Source of the DNA: Gordonibacter sp. 28C
GTDB taxonomy: Bacteria > Actinomycetota > Coriobacteriia > Coriobacteriales > Eggerthellaceae
Assembly (NCBI RefSeq): GCF_003339845.1
Contig: NZ_PPTR01000003.1
Coordinates: forward strand, 1 to 64,000
Reading direction: 5' to 3'
DNA length: 64,000 nt
Under the pieces are notes generated by a model that searched no databases, had not been told where the DNA came from, and saw nothing but the letters and a program-made list of their open reading frames with translations. Position numbers and translations under genes: made by a program. This document shows, in pieces, positions 8,544 to 15,668 of this stretch; the first letter of the stretch is position 1, and each line of letters starts with the position of its first letter.

Positions 8544-9310
8544 CCCCGTCGGGCCGCGGCCTCCACGCGCAGGCCGCGGGTGAGGAGGGGCGGGAACAGA
8601 TCGTAGGCGCCGGCGGGCACGGGACGCGGGTCGGCGGCGGCGTAGTTGGGAGCCGGACGCGCCCGCACGCCCTCGAAGCGGATGGGCACGCCGGGAGCCG
8701 AGTAGAAGCTCGCGCCCAGCTGCACGTGGAAGTGCAGATGCGGCTCCGAGCTGTTGCCGGAACTCCCGCAGAGCCCGACCACCTGGCCGCGCACCACGCG
8801 GTCGCCTGCGCGCACGGCGACGCTGCCCTCCTTGAGATGGCACAGGCACGAGAACTCGCCGCTCGCATGCTCGATCAGCACGTAGTTGCCGCGGATATCG
8901 TCCCCGCCGCAGCCGATCTTGCCGTCGAGCGCGATGGGCGCGTTCGGGCAGCCCTCGTGCGCCTCGGCCACCACGCCGTCGGCGGGCGCGAGGACCTCCC
9001 GCCCGTAACAGTAGTACGACGCAGGGTCGGCGGCATCGGCGTCCGGCGGGCAGCTGCGCCCCTCGTCGTCGAGGACGACGAAGTCGTAGGCGTAGCGCTG
9101 GGTGCACACGTCCCACGAATGCGACGTCTCCTCGTCGACGCCGCCGTTGAGCACCGTCCACTCCCCCGAGAACGGCAGGTCGTACAGCACCTGAGACGCG
9201 CCCGAGTCTTTGTCCGGAAGCTCGTTGTCGTACTTCACGGCCATGGCCATGAGGCCTGCCACCTGCTTGATCGACTGCACGAGCACCGGATTGCCGAATA
9301 CGCTCCCCAT
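8540..9310 (-). CDS. M23-family (LytM-like) peptidase domain protein, no signal peptide
   Basis: A 256-residue protein with the fold of M23 zinc metallopeptidases. It shows a central H-x-W-D/Y-A-Y-D-F segment (SHSWDVCTQRYAYDF), the glycine-rich GNYVLIEHASGEFSCLCHL and the metal-binding HLHFHV. The usual first zinc histidine (H-x3-D) seems to be HSWD. No signal peptide or membrane segment is visible, unlike secreted cell-wall peptidases, so its site of action and catalytic status are uncertain. The body has several extra cysteines (CTQR, CPP, YCYG, CPN, CGG). GGGAGG precedes the ATG. Confidence 0.75.
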   Translation of the reverse strand: MGSVFGNPVLVQSIKQVAGLMAMAVKYDNELPDKDSGASQVLYDLPFSGEWTVLNGGVDEETSHSWDVCTQRYAYDFVVLDDEGRSCPPDADAADPASYYCYGREVLAPADGVVAEAHEGCPNAPIALDGKIGCGGDDIRGNYVLIEHASGEFSCLCHLKEGSVAVRAGDRVVRGQVVGLCGSSGNSSEPHLHFHVQLGASFYSAPGVPIRFEGVRARPAPNYAAADPRPVPAGAYDLFPPLLTRGLRVEAAARRG

Positions 9311-9384
9311 CGGGCCTCCCTTCCACGCTTGCGATCAATCATAGCAGAAGCGCCCGGACGGCCCGCACGTCGCAGGAGGCCGCC

Positions 9385-10497
9385 CTACGCCGCCGCCAGA
9401 CGGTCGAGCAGCGGCTTGAAGCGCGGGTCGTCGGCGCGGTCGGCCCAGGCCGGGTCGCGCGTCACGGACAGCTTGCACTGGCCCTTCATGTCGAAGGCGC
9501 CGAACAGGCCGCCCGCCACCCGCTTGAGATCGGGATCCACCGTCATCAAATGGGGCACGAGGTCGTAGAGCACGGAGGACCGGGGGAACAGCAGGCTCTC
9601 GTCGTCGTGGCGCTCGAGCAGCTCCGCGAGCCGTTCCAAATACGCTGCCGCTCTCGCCTCGTCACCCGCATGGAGGCACGCCGTGGCCGCGCCGCCGTAG
9701 AACGTGGCAGCCTCCATCGGCCTTCGGCTTTCCAGCGCGAAGCCCTCCAGAACGCCTTCCGCGGCGCGCAGCAGCGCGGCGAGGTGCGGCGGGTCGTCCT
9801 CGTACAACGGCAGCTGCGTGGCGACGCTCTGCATGACGCTCATCTCGCCCCAGAACAGGGACTCCTGGCACAGCTTCAGGCATGCCTCGCGCTCGCCCTT
9901 CATCTGGTGCATCCCGGCCAGCGCGGCCTCAACGCCCAGCGGGCGCGCGGGCTTCACGCTCTCCAGAAGGGCGATGGCGTCGTCCAGCTCGCCGCGCTGG
10001 CACTCCGCCATCGCGCGGGAAACCCGCGCCGACCGAACCAGCTCCACGTCGTCGGAGCGCGCCTCCACGCGCTCGGCCAATTCGCGCGCACGGCCCATCA
10101 GCTCGTCGACGCGATCGGGCTCGGATATCGCCCGCTGCATGCACAACGCCGCCAGCTGCAGCAGCAGGTTCCAGCACGAGCCGTAGTCGCGCACCAGATC
10201 GTCCATGCGCGCGTAGGCGGCGTCGGGATCCTCGGCGAACAGGTCGCACAGCGCCACGTACGTCTCGCGCACCTCGTCCTCGGTCAGCTGCGGCCGGTAG
10301 TCGAACAGCTCGTCCAGCGTGAGGTCGAAATAGGAGGCGATGCGCGGCAGCTGCGCCACGTCGGGCATGCTCTGGCCGAGCTCCCACTTCGACACGGCGG
10401 CCTTCGTCACGCCCAGATGGGCGGCCAACTCGCCTTGCGTCACGCCGGCGGCGCGCCGCTCGCGCGCGATGGTCGCGCCCAGGTTGATGTCGTTCAT
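9385..10497 (-). CDS. XRE-family regulator with TPR-like helical domain
   Basis: A 370-residue regulator. Residues about 5-60 are a Cro/CI-type helix-turn-helix (TQGELAAHLGVTKAAVSKWE). The rest is alpha-helical with repeated Ala/Leu helix pairs resembling TPR repeats, as in peptide-sensing XRE regulators. AAGGGG precedes the ATG at 10497. The upstream region (10637-10702) has a promoter and an interrupted palindrome that recur before the ABC exporter gene at 7976-8041. The simplest reading is that this protein controls itself and the exporter. The signal is unknown. Confidence 0.85.
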   Translation of the reverse strand: MNDINLGATIARERRAAGVTQGELAAHLGVTKAAVSKWELGQSMPDVAQLPRIASYFDLTLDELFDYRPQLTEDEVRETYVALCDLFAEDPDAAYARMDDLVRDYGSCWNLLLQLAALCMQRAISEPDRVDELMGRARELAERVEARSDDVELVRSARVSRAMAECQRGELDDAIALLESVKPARPLGVEAALAGMHQMKGEREACLKLCQESLFWGEMSVMQSVATQLPLYEDDPPHLAALLRAAEGVLEGFALESRRPMEAATFYGGAATACLHAGDEARAAAYLERLAELLERHDDESLLFPRSSVLYDLVPHLMTVDPDLKRVAGGLFGAFDMKGQCKLSVTRDPAWADRADDPRFKPLLDRLAAA

Positions 10498-10636
10498 GCC
10501 GTGCCCCTTCCGTCCGTGCGACGACGCACCCTCTCATACAAGCGGAGCCGTAGTCAGTCAATCTGCGCAGTGTCGCTGCCGGTTCATCTGGAGGTGCCGC
10601 GATCTATCCGTCTGTTCGTCATCCGCTTCTTCAACC

Positions 10637-10702
10637 AGTATGAAGAACGCAATTGGTTGACGCAAGCGAGCAAAGGTTGACTTCCCCGCCCGCTTGTCAA
10701 CC
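10637..10702. promoter_or_regulatory. Promoter and operator of the XRE-TPR regulator
   Basis: On the minus strand TTGCGT (10665-10660), 17 bases, CATACT (10642-10637), the same promoter as at 7976-8004. Upstream is TTGACGCAA, then GAGCAA, then GGTTGA (10675-10680)-N16-TCAACC (10697-10702). Spacings match those of the ABC exporter promoter exactly. Confidence 0.65.
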
Positions 10703-11428
10703 GATGACCGTCTCGCATGAGGACACCCCGGTTTGCGGTTCGGCTGACACGCGACCCACGGCCACCTTGCCGCCAAACCAGCACGAAAACCGTCGGGGGC
10801 GTCGCGAAACGGCTCTCTCGCCCATTGCCGATCCGACACGGCCAAGACCTAGGGCAAGCTCGCAGGTTAAAACGTCGCAAGCGTCCCCTTGATGCGCGAA
10901 GCAGAGCCGCCAAGTCACGAAATTCACCGCTGTGAAGCGTTTAGTCTGCGTCTGTTGCGCACCGCGAAACGTGACTTCTCTTCGTTGAAAAGGCCCGGTC
11001 CCCTGATCAGGCTTTTCGCTGGAAAGCCTGAAACGCGAAGGGAGCTCCGCAGCAAAATTCACTTCACAGCGGTGATTTTCGTGACTTCCGGGAGCGATCC
11101 GCTGCATCAAACCTCATCTGCGGCCGAGCCGAAGCCAACATGCGCCGCGTAGTCGCCGCTCAACACGCACCGTGTGGCCGCCATGTGGCGGCCCGATGGC
11201 GATTTGACCATGCGCGGCCCGAACGAGCGCGTGCCCTTTGCCCGCTTTCACGCCCCTGTTCGACTTTGCCGACTCCCGCGCCGGCTTATACGTCCACCTG
11301 CCGCGAGCTCGTGCCCCCAACGCACATTCCGAGTCCGCCTCTTGCGCTCTTGCTATTCTGTGATACTATATACTGGTACTAAGCGTCACTATATACCGAC
11401 CGCACCGACAAGCCGAAAGGAGGTAGCG
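10703..11428. other. Long intergenic region with inverted-repeat element
   Basis: No gene is seen in this divergent gap. It holds the long inverted repeat 10912-11087 (listed separately) and, near its right end, the PadR promoter region. At 11350-11400 a short AT-rich tract contains ACTATATAC twice around GGTACTAAG; this is likely to be the promoter and operator of the PadR gene that starts at 11429. Confidence 0.5.
10912..11087. repeat. Long inverted repeat, copy A1
   Basis: Arms of 26 bases at 10912-10937 and 11062-11087 pair with a single mismatch across a 124-base centre. The arm core is CACGAAAATCACCG followed by CTGTGAAG. The same arms recur at 32468-32653 with an unrelated centre. The centre here contains a second 9-bp hairpin (TCAGGCTTT...AAAGCCTGA, 11007-11031). 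There is no transposase gene nearby. Confidence 0.8.
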
Positions 11429-11752
11429 ATGGAGAACCTCACCGAGATGCTGAAAGGCGTGCTCGAGGGCTGCGTGCTCGAGATCATCGGCCGCGAGGAG
11501 ACGTACGGCTACGAGATCACCCGCAAGCTGAACGCGCTGGGCTTCGCCGACGTGGTGGAGGGCACGGTGTACACCATCCTGCTGCGCCTGGAGAAGAACC
11601 GGCTGGTGGACACGAGCAAGAAGCCGTCGGAGATGGGCCCGCCGCGCAAGTTCTACGCCCTCAACGACGCGGGACGCGAGGAGCTGCGACGCTTCTGGAC
11701 GAAGTGGGAGTTCGTCGCATCGAAGATCAACGAGCTGAAGGAGAGCCGATGA
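11429..11752 (+). CDS. PadR-family transcriptional regulator
   Basis: A 107-residue winged-helix repressor of the PadR type. The family hallmark around YGYEITRKL and EGTVYTILLRLEKNRLV lies at residues about 25-60, followed by the beta wing (GPPRKFYALNDAGREEL) and a C-terminal dimerisation helix. AAAGGAGG stands 5 bases before the ATG at 11429. Its stop codon overlaps the start of the DUF1048 gene (ATGA), a standard PadR-DUF1048 pair. Repeats ACTATATAC in the promoter are probable binding sites. Confidence 0.92.
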   Translation: MENLTEMLKGVLEGCVLEIIGREETYGYEITRKLNALGFADVVEGTVYTILLRLEKNRLVDTSKKPSEMGPPRKFYALNDAGREELRRFWTKWEFVASKINELKESR

Positions 11753-12105
11753 AGAACCCGGTCGCTTATTTCAAGAAGGTCGCGCAGGAGAAGCGCGAGT
11801 ACCGCGAGGCCATGGAGCGCGTGCGCGCGCTGCCCGAGGACTACCGCTACGTGTACGACAAGATACAGCATTATATGTGGAGCCACGTGGCCGGCGACGG
11901 CATGGACATGACCGTGGTGCTGGCCGACCTCGTGGACCTCTTCGAGCAGGGTGCCGTAGACGGCAAGGGCGTGCTGGAGGTGACCGGCGAGGACGTGGCC
12001 GCGTTCTGCGACGACTTGCTGGCCAACACCAAAACCTACGCCGGCACGAAGCAGGAGGCCCTCAACCGCGCTATCATGGGCAAGCTGGGGAAAGACCGCT
12101 CCTAG
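11749..12105 (+). CDS. DUF1048 family protein
   Basis: A small all-alpha cytoplasmic protein (118 residues) of the DUF1048 family, which is usually encoded just after a PadR regulator, as here. It has charged helices (YFKKVAQEKREYREAME) and the family-typical YRYVYDKIQHYMW segment at about residues 34-46. Function is unknown. Start overlaps the PadR stop by 4 bases, so the pair is co-translated. Confidence 0.85.
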   Translation: MKNPVAYFKKVAQEKREYREAMERVRALPEDYRYVYDKIQHYMWSHVAGDGMDMTVVLADLVDLFEQGAVDGKGVLEVTGEDVAAFCDDLLANTKTYAGTKQEALNRAIMGKLGKDRS

Positions 12106-12132
12106 CCGAGCAACCGAATGAAAGGCCGCCGC

Positions 12133-12933
12133 ATGGACGAGATCGAGAGCAACAGGCACGCTTGGGGCACGCTGGCGGAAAACCACTACCGCCACTACAA
12201 GAAGCGCATCGAGGACGGGGGCAACCGCCTGAACGTTCACATACGCAACGAGCTGGGCGACCTGTCCGGCAAGCGGGTGGCGCACCTCCAGTGCAACGTC
12301 GGCTTCGACACGCTCGCCCTGGCCGACACCGCCGCCTGGGTGACGGGCGTGGACCTGGCCCCCGAGAACGTGCGCTGCGCGACGAAGCTGGCCGCCGACT
12401 TCGGATATGGCAACGTCGATTTCGTCGAGGCCGACGTGTGTGACCTGCCCGCCAGCCTGAACGGCGCCTACGACGTCGCGTTCACCTCCGAGGGCGTGCT
12501 GGGCTGGCTTCCCGACCTCGGCCCCTGGGCCCGATCCGTGCGCAGCCTGCTCGCGGACGGGGGCTTCCTCTACGTGTTCGACTCCCACCCGTTCTACCTG
12601 GCCTTCGACGAGGCGAAACTGGGGCGCGGCGAGTACGACCTGGCGTACCCCTATTTCGGGAAAGAGCCCGACGTTGACGATTGCATCGGCGGCTACGCCT
12701 CGGACGTAAAACGGGGCGTCAAGGCGTACTTTTGGATGCACACCGTGTCGGACCTGATCAACGCCCTCGTCGGAGCCGGCCTGCGCATCGACGCGTTCAA
12801 CGAGTTCCCCGAGAACTTCTTCGACTCGAGCGGCCTGCGCCTCTCTCCCGAGAAGGGCCTCTACGAGCTTCCCGGCAACGCCGACAGGTTCCCCATGACG
12901 TTCAGCCTGAGGGCCACGGCCGAACCGGCGTAG
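12133..12933 (+). CDS. Class I SAM-dependent methyltransferase
   Basis: A 266-residue methyltransferase. The SAM-binding motif I is a variant, VAHLQCNVGFDTLALA (around residues 55-70), followed by GVDLAPENV and the acidic loop EADVCDLP. This variant with cysteine in place of the first glycine is found in a subgroup of small-molecule methyltransferases. It lies 27 bases after the DUF1048 gene and is probably in the same PadR operon. The ATG at 12133 (AAAGG upstream) is preferred to one at 12118. Substrate unknown. Confidence 0.85.
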   Translation: MDEIESNRHAWGTLAENHYRHYKKRIEDGGNRLNVHIRNELGDLSGKRVAHLQCNVGFDTLALADTAAWVTGVDLAPENVRCATKLAADFGYGNVDFVEADVCDLPASLNGAYDVAFTSEGVLGWLPDLGPWARSVRSLLADGGFLYVFDSHPFYLAFDEAKLGRGEYDLAYPYFGKEPDVDDCIGGYASDVKRGVKAYFWMHTVSDLINALVGAGLRIDAFNEFPENFFDSSGLRLSPEKGLYELPGNADRFPMTFSLRATAEPA

Positions 12934-13027
12934 CATCGCCTCCCAGCAAGAACGCGGGCGGAGCGCGGCGGCCGGCAAGCGCGGGAAGCCGAACGGGGCG
13001 GTTCGCGCAATCGAGCCGCCTCGCAAC

Positions 13028-13510
13028 TCACTTCCCGAACTCGAGGCACCACCGGGCGCAGTACGAGACGCTGGAGGCGACGAGCGTGGCGGCGATGATC
13101 CCCACGGCCGTCCGATAGACCGCCACGGGGTCGCTCAGGAAGGCGGAGAAAAGGAACTGCGCGCCGGCGAGCACGCCCAAACCCACGATCAGGCACGTCA
13201 TGAGCACCCGGTACGCGCTTTTCAGCGCCCTGCCCGACAGCTGGAGCTCCCGCTCGTCATCGGCCACCAACTCCAAATTGCCCGTCGAGTGGGCACGCAG
13301 CCCGTTGCGCTTGACGAACGCATGGCGGACGACGGCGTAGAGCGCGAGGAACGCCAAAAGCGCCACCATGAACGGCGACAAGTGCACGTCGAAGGAAAAC
13401 CCGCTCGCGGAAACGCTTCCCTCGTAGCGCGAGAACGGAAACATGAACGCCAGCCCCATCAGCGAAAACAGCAGCGCGTTGCCGACGCATTCAAAAACCA
13501 CTTTCCTCAT
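13028..13510 (-). CDS. Small integral membrane protein paired with XRE regulator
   Basis: A 160-residue membrane protein with about four hydrophobic helices (residues about 10-28, 48-65, 103-122, 130-150) and a charged loop between helices two and three. No family is recognised. It is encoded directly after an XRE regulator with a 4-base overlap (ATGA), a common arrangement in which the regulator and small membrane protein act as one unit. AGGAGG lies before the ATG. A second such pair is at 52135-52661, with a closely similar promoter. Confidence 0.75.
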   Translation of the reverse strand: MRKVVFECVGNALLFSLMGLAFMFPFSRYEGSVSASGFSFDVHLSPFMVALLAFLALYAVVRHAFVKRNGLRAHSTGNLELVADDERELQLSGRALKSAYRVLMTCLIVGLGVLAGAQFLFSAFLSDPVAVYRTAVGIIAATLVASSVSYCARWCLEFGK

Positions 13511-13716
13511 GACGCCTCCTCCTTGCTGAAAAGGTCTTCCACGGTCACGCCGAATATCTCCGCCAGGTTCATGGCGAACAGCAGCGAGGGCACGTAGCTC
13601 CCCTTCTCCAGTGATATGACGGTCTGGCGGGTGACGCCGGCCAGTTCTGCCAGCGCACTCTGGGAAAGGCCGCGCCCCTCCCTGAACTCCCGCACCCTGT
13701 TCCTGATCGTATCCAC
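13507..13716 (-). CDS. Minimal XRE-family regulator
   Basis: A 69-residue protein that is little more than a Cro/CI helix-turn-helix: LSQSALAELAGVTRQTVISLEKG at residues about 18-40, then the conserved IFGVTVEDLF end. It resembles the YozG/AnsR-type short XRE regulators. It is co-transcribed with the membrane protein gene ending at 13028. Its promoter is flanked by two near-identical operators, so autoregulation is very likely. Confidence 0.9.
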   Translation of the reverse strand: MDTIRNRVREFREGRGLSQSALAELAGVTRQTVISLEKGSYVPSLLFAMNLAEIFGVTVEDLFSKEEAS

Positions 13717-13737
13717 CTGGTATCCTGTTCGACCGAT

Positions 13738-13795
13738 GTACAGTTGACTTTACCTAGTATGAGGTGCATGCGGCCAATTGTCAAGTTGACTTTAC
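13738..13795 (-). promoter_or_regulatory. XRE promoter with flanking twin operators
   Basis: Minus-strand promoter TTGACA (13784-13779), 17-base spacer, CATACT (13761-13756). It is flanked by two palindromic sites, on the minus strand GTAAAGTCAACTTGAC (13795-13780) and GTAAAGTCAACTGTAC (13753-13738). The first overlaps the -35 box. The same promoter and operator type occurs at 52693-52755. Confidence 0.75.
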
Positions 13796-13846
13796 TATAA
13801 GCTTAACCGATAATCGGGCAAACACGATAGACGGGAAAGGGGTGCC

Positions 13847-14797
13847 ATGAAGGCGGAACGACTCGTGGGCCTTATGTGCGTGCTCGCGGACGGCGGGCGC
13901 ACGACCATCGGGCAGCTGGCCGAGCGGTTCGAAGTGTCGAAGCGCACCATCGCCCGCGACCTGGAGACGCTCAACCGCGCGGGCGTGCCCGTGGTCACGT
14001 TCCCCGGCGCGGGCGGCGGCGTGGACGTGGCGGAGGGGTACCGGGTTCGCCGCAGCCTGCTCACCGACGGCGACGCGCAGAACCTGCACGCCGCCCTCAG
14101 CGCCCTGCGCAGCGTGCAGGACGACGGCGAGCTGGCCGCGCTCGCCGCGAAGCTCGTCCCCCTGTCCGCCGCCGCAGCCTTCGAGGGAAGCGAGCTCGTG
14201 ATCGACCTGTCCTCGTGGTTCGCCGACGACGTGGAGCACGGCAAGTTCGAACGCCTGCGCGAAGCCGTCCGTACGCGGCGCTGCGTGCGGTTCGACTACG
14301 TGTCGCGCACGGGACGCGGGCCGCGCGTCGTGGAGCCGTGCAAGCTCGTTTACAAGCACCCTTCGTGGTACCTGTACGCCCTGTGCCGCGAACACGACGC
14401 GTTTCGCCTGTTCAAACTGAAGCGCATGGCGTCGCTCGAGGTATTGGACGAGACATTCGAGCCGCGGACGCCCCCGCCCCTCGACTTCGCCGGCTTCGGC
14501 GCGGACATCCTCCCCGCGACCGACGACGATCCCGCGGCCTACGACGTGGTGCTCGTCTACCAGGCCTCGGACGAGTTCGCGCTCACCGACAAGATCGACG
14601 CGCAGTTCCTCCACCGCGCCCCGGACGACACCGAGGGCGAGGTGCGCCTGCGCGTGCTCGACCTCGCCTGGGCGGCGCGCCTCGCGGCCTATCTCGGAGA
14701 TCGCGTGCGCGTGGCCTCCCCGCCCCAGCTGGTGGCCGAGGCGGAGCGCCTGCGCCGCGAACAGAGCGCCGAAAGCGGCAAGGCTCCTGCCGAATAG
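13847..14797 (+). CDS. HTH-WYL transcriptional regulator
   Basis: A 316-residue regulator with an N-terminal DeoR/HTH_11-type winged helix (TTIGQLAERFEVSKRTIARDLETLNRAG, about residues 18-45). The WYL ligand-sensing domain is centred on SWYLYALCREHDAFRLFKLKRM near residues 163-190, and a C-terminal WCX-like extension follows. WYL proteins often sense nucleotides or nucleic acid ends. The ligand here is unknown. GAAAGGGG precedes the ATG. It diverges from the XRE module and precedes the DJ-1 gene on the same strand, with 141 bases between. Confidence 0.9.
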   Translation: MKAERLVGLMCVLADGGRTTIGQLAERFEVSKRTIARDLETLNRAGVPVVTFPGAGGGVDVAEGYRVRRSLLTDGDAQNLHAALSALRSVQDDGELAALAAKLVPLSAAAAFEGSELVIDLSSWFADDVEHGKFERLREAVRTRRCVRFDYVSRTGRGPRVVEPCKLVYKHPSWYLYALCREHDAFRLFKLKRMASLEVLDETFEPRTPPPLDFAGFGADILPATDDDPAAYDVVLVYQASDEFALTDKIDAQFLHRAPDDTEGEVRLRVLDLAWAARLAAYLGDRVRVASPPQLVAEAERLRREQSAESGKAPAE

Positions 14798-14938
14798 GGC
14801 GCCCGGGCCCGGCCCGGCTGAGGAGCCGATTCGGATGTTTCTCAAGGAATATATCGAGGAACATGACACCCAGTTGTCATGTTACGTCCCGTACCATGCT
14901 TCCCGCAAGCACACACCGCAACGAAAGGAAGCTGGATT

Positions 14939-15526
14939 ATGGCCGCAGAAAAGAAAGACGTGCTCGTGTTCGTGTTCGAAGGATTCGCCGACTGGGAGAG
15001 CGCCTACGTGTGCACCGAGCTCAACGGCAGCGCGCGCTACCGGGTGCGCACCGTCGGGCTCGACGGCGAGCCGGTGCGGTCGATGGGAGGCCTGCGCGTC
15101 GTTCCCGACTGCACGGTGGCCGACCACCCGCGCGACTTCGCCGCGCTGCTGCTCATCGGGGGCAACGTATGGCTCGACGGGAGCAACGACGCCGTGCTGC
15201 CCCTGGTGGAGGAAGCCCTCGCGAGCGGCGCGGCGGTGGGCGGCATCTGCAACGCCGCCAGCTTCCTGGCCGAGCACGGCTTCCTGGACGAGCGGGCCCA
15301 CACCGGCAACACACTCGCGTACCTGAAGCAGTGCGCGCCGCACTACCGCGGCGACGCTCTGTTTCGCGAGGAGCCGGCCGTGTCCGACCGCGGCGTCGTC
15401 ACCGCCAACGGCGCGGGCACGCTCGAGTTCGCCTGCGCCGTGCTCTCGCTGCTCGAGGCGAAACCGGACGACGACGTGCGGGAATGGTACCGCTTGCACA
15501 AAGAGGGGTTCTACCCGGCTTCCTAG
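14939..15526 (+). CDS. DJ-1/PfpI family protein (type 1 glutamine amidotransferase-like)
   Basis: A 195-residue protein of the DJ-1/ThiJ/PfpI superfamily. The nucleophile-elbow cysteine lies in GGICNAASFLAEHG (about residue 102), and the N-terminal FEGFADWE holds the conserved acidic residue. Members include glyoxalase/deglycase, chaperone and amidase proteins; which applies here cannot be said. AAAGGAAG lies 8 bases before the ATG at 14939. It may be the target of the WYL regulator immediately upstream. Confidence 0.85.
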   Translation: MAAEKKDVLVFVFEGFADWESAYVCTELNGSARYRVRTVGLDGEPVRSMGGLRVVPDCTVADHPRDFAALLLIGGNVWLDGSNDAVLPLVEEALASGAAVGGICNAASFLAEHGFLDERAHTGNTLAYLKQCAPHYRGDALFREEPAVSDRGVVTANGAGTLEFACAVLSLLEAKPDDDVREWYRLHKEGFYPAS

Positions 15527-15668
15527 CCCCGTCTCCCCGCGGAGGCGCGTCGCGCACCACCCGCAGGCGCGTGTACGCAAGAGCCGGGCCCTTGGCAGAA
15601 AGCAGCTCCGCCGGTCGGGCGTCGGGCGCGTCGCGGAACGGCCCGGCCGCTTCGACCTGCGCGAGCGG

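Noticed and set aside
10912-11087. CRISPR or simple insertion sequence
   Set aside because: There are only two arms in inverted order, no regularly spaced direct repeats, and no transposase frame inside.
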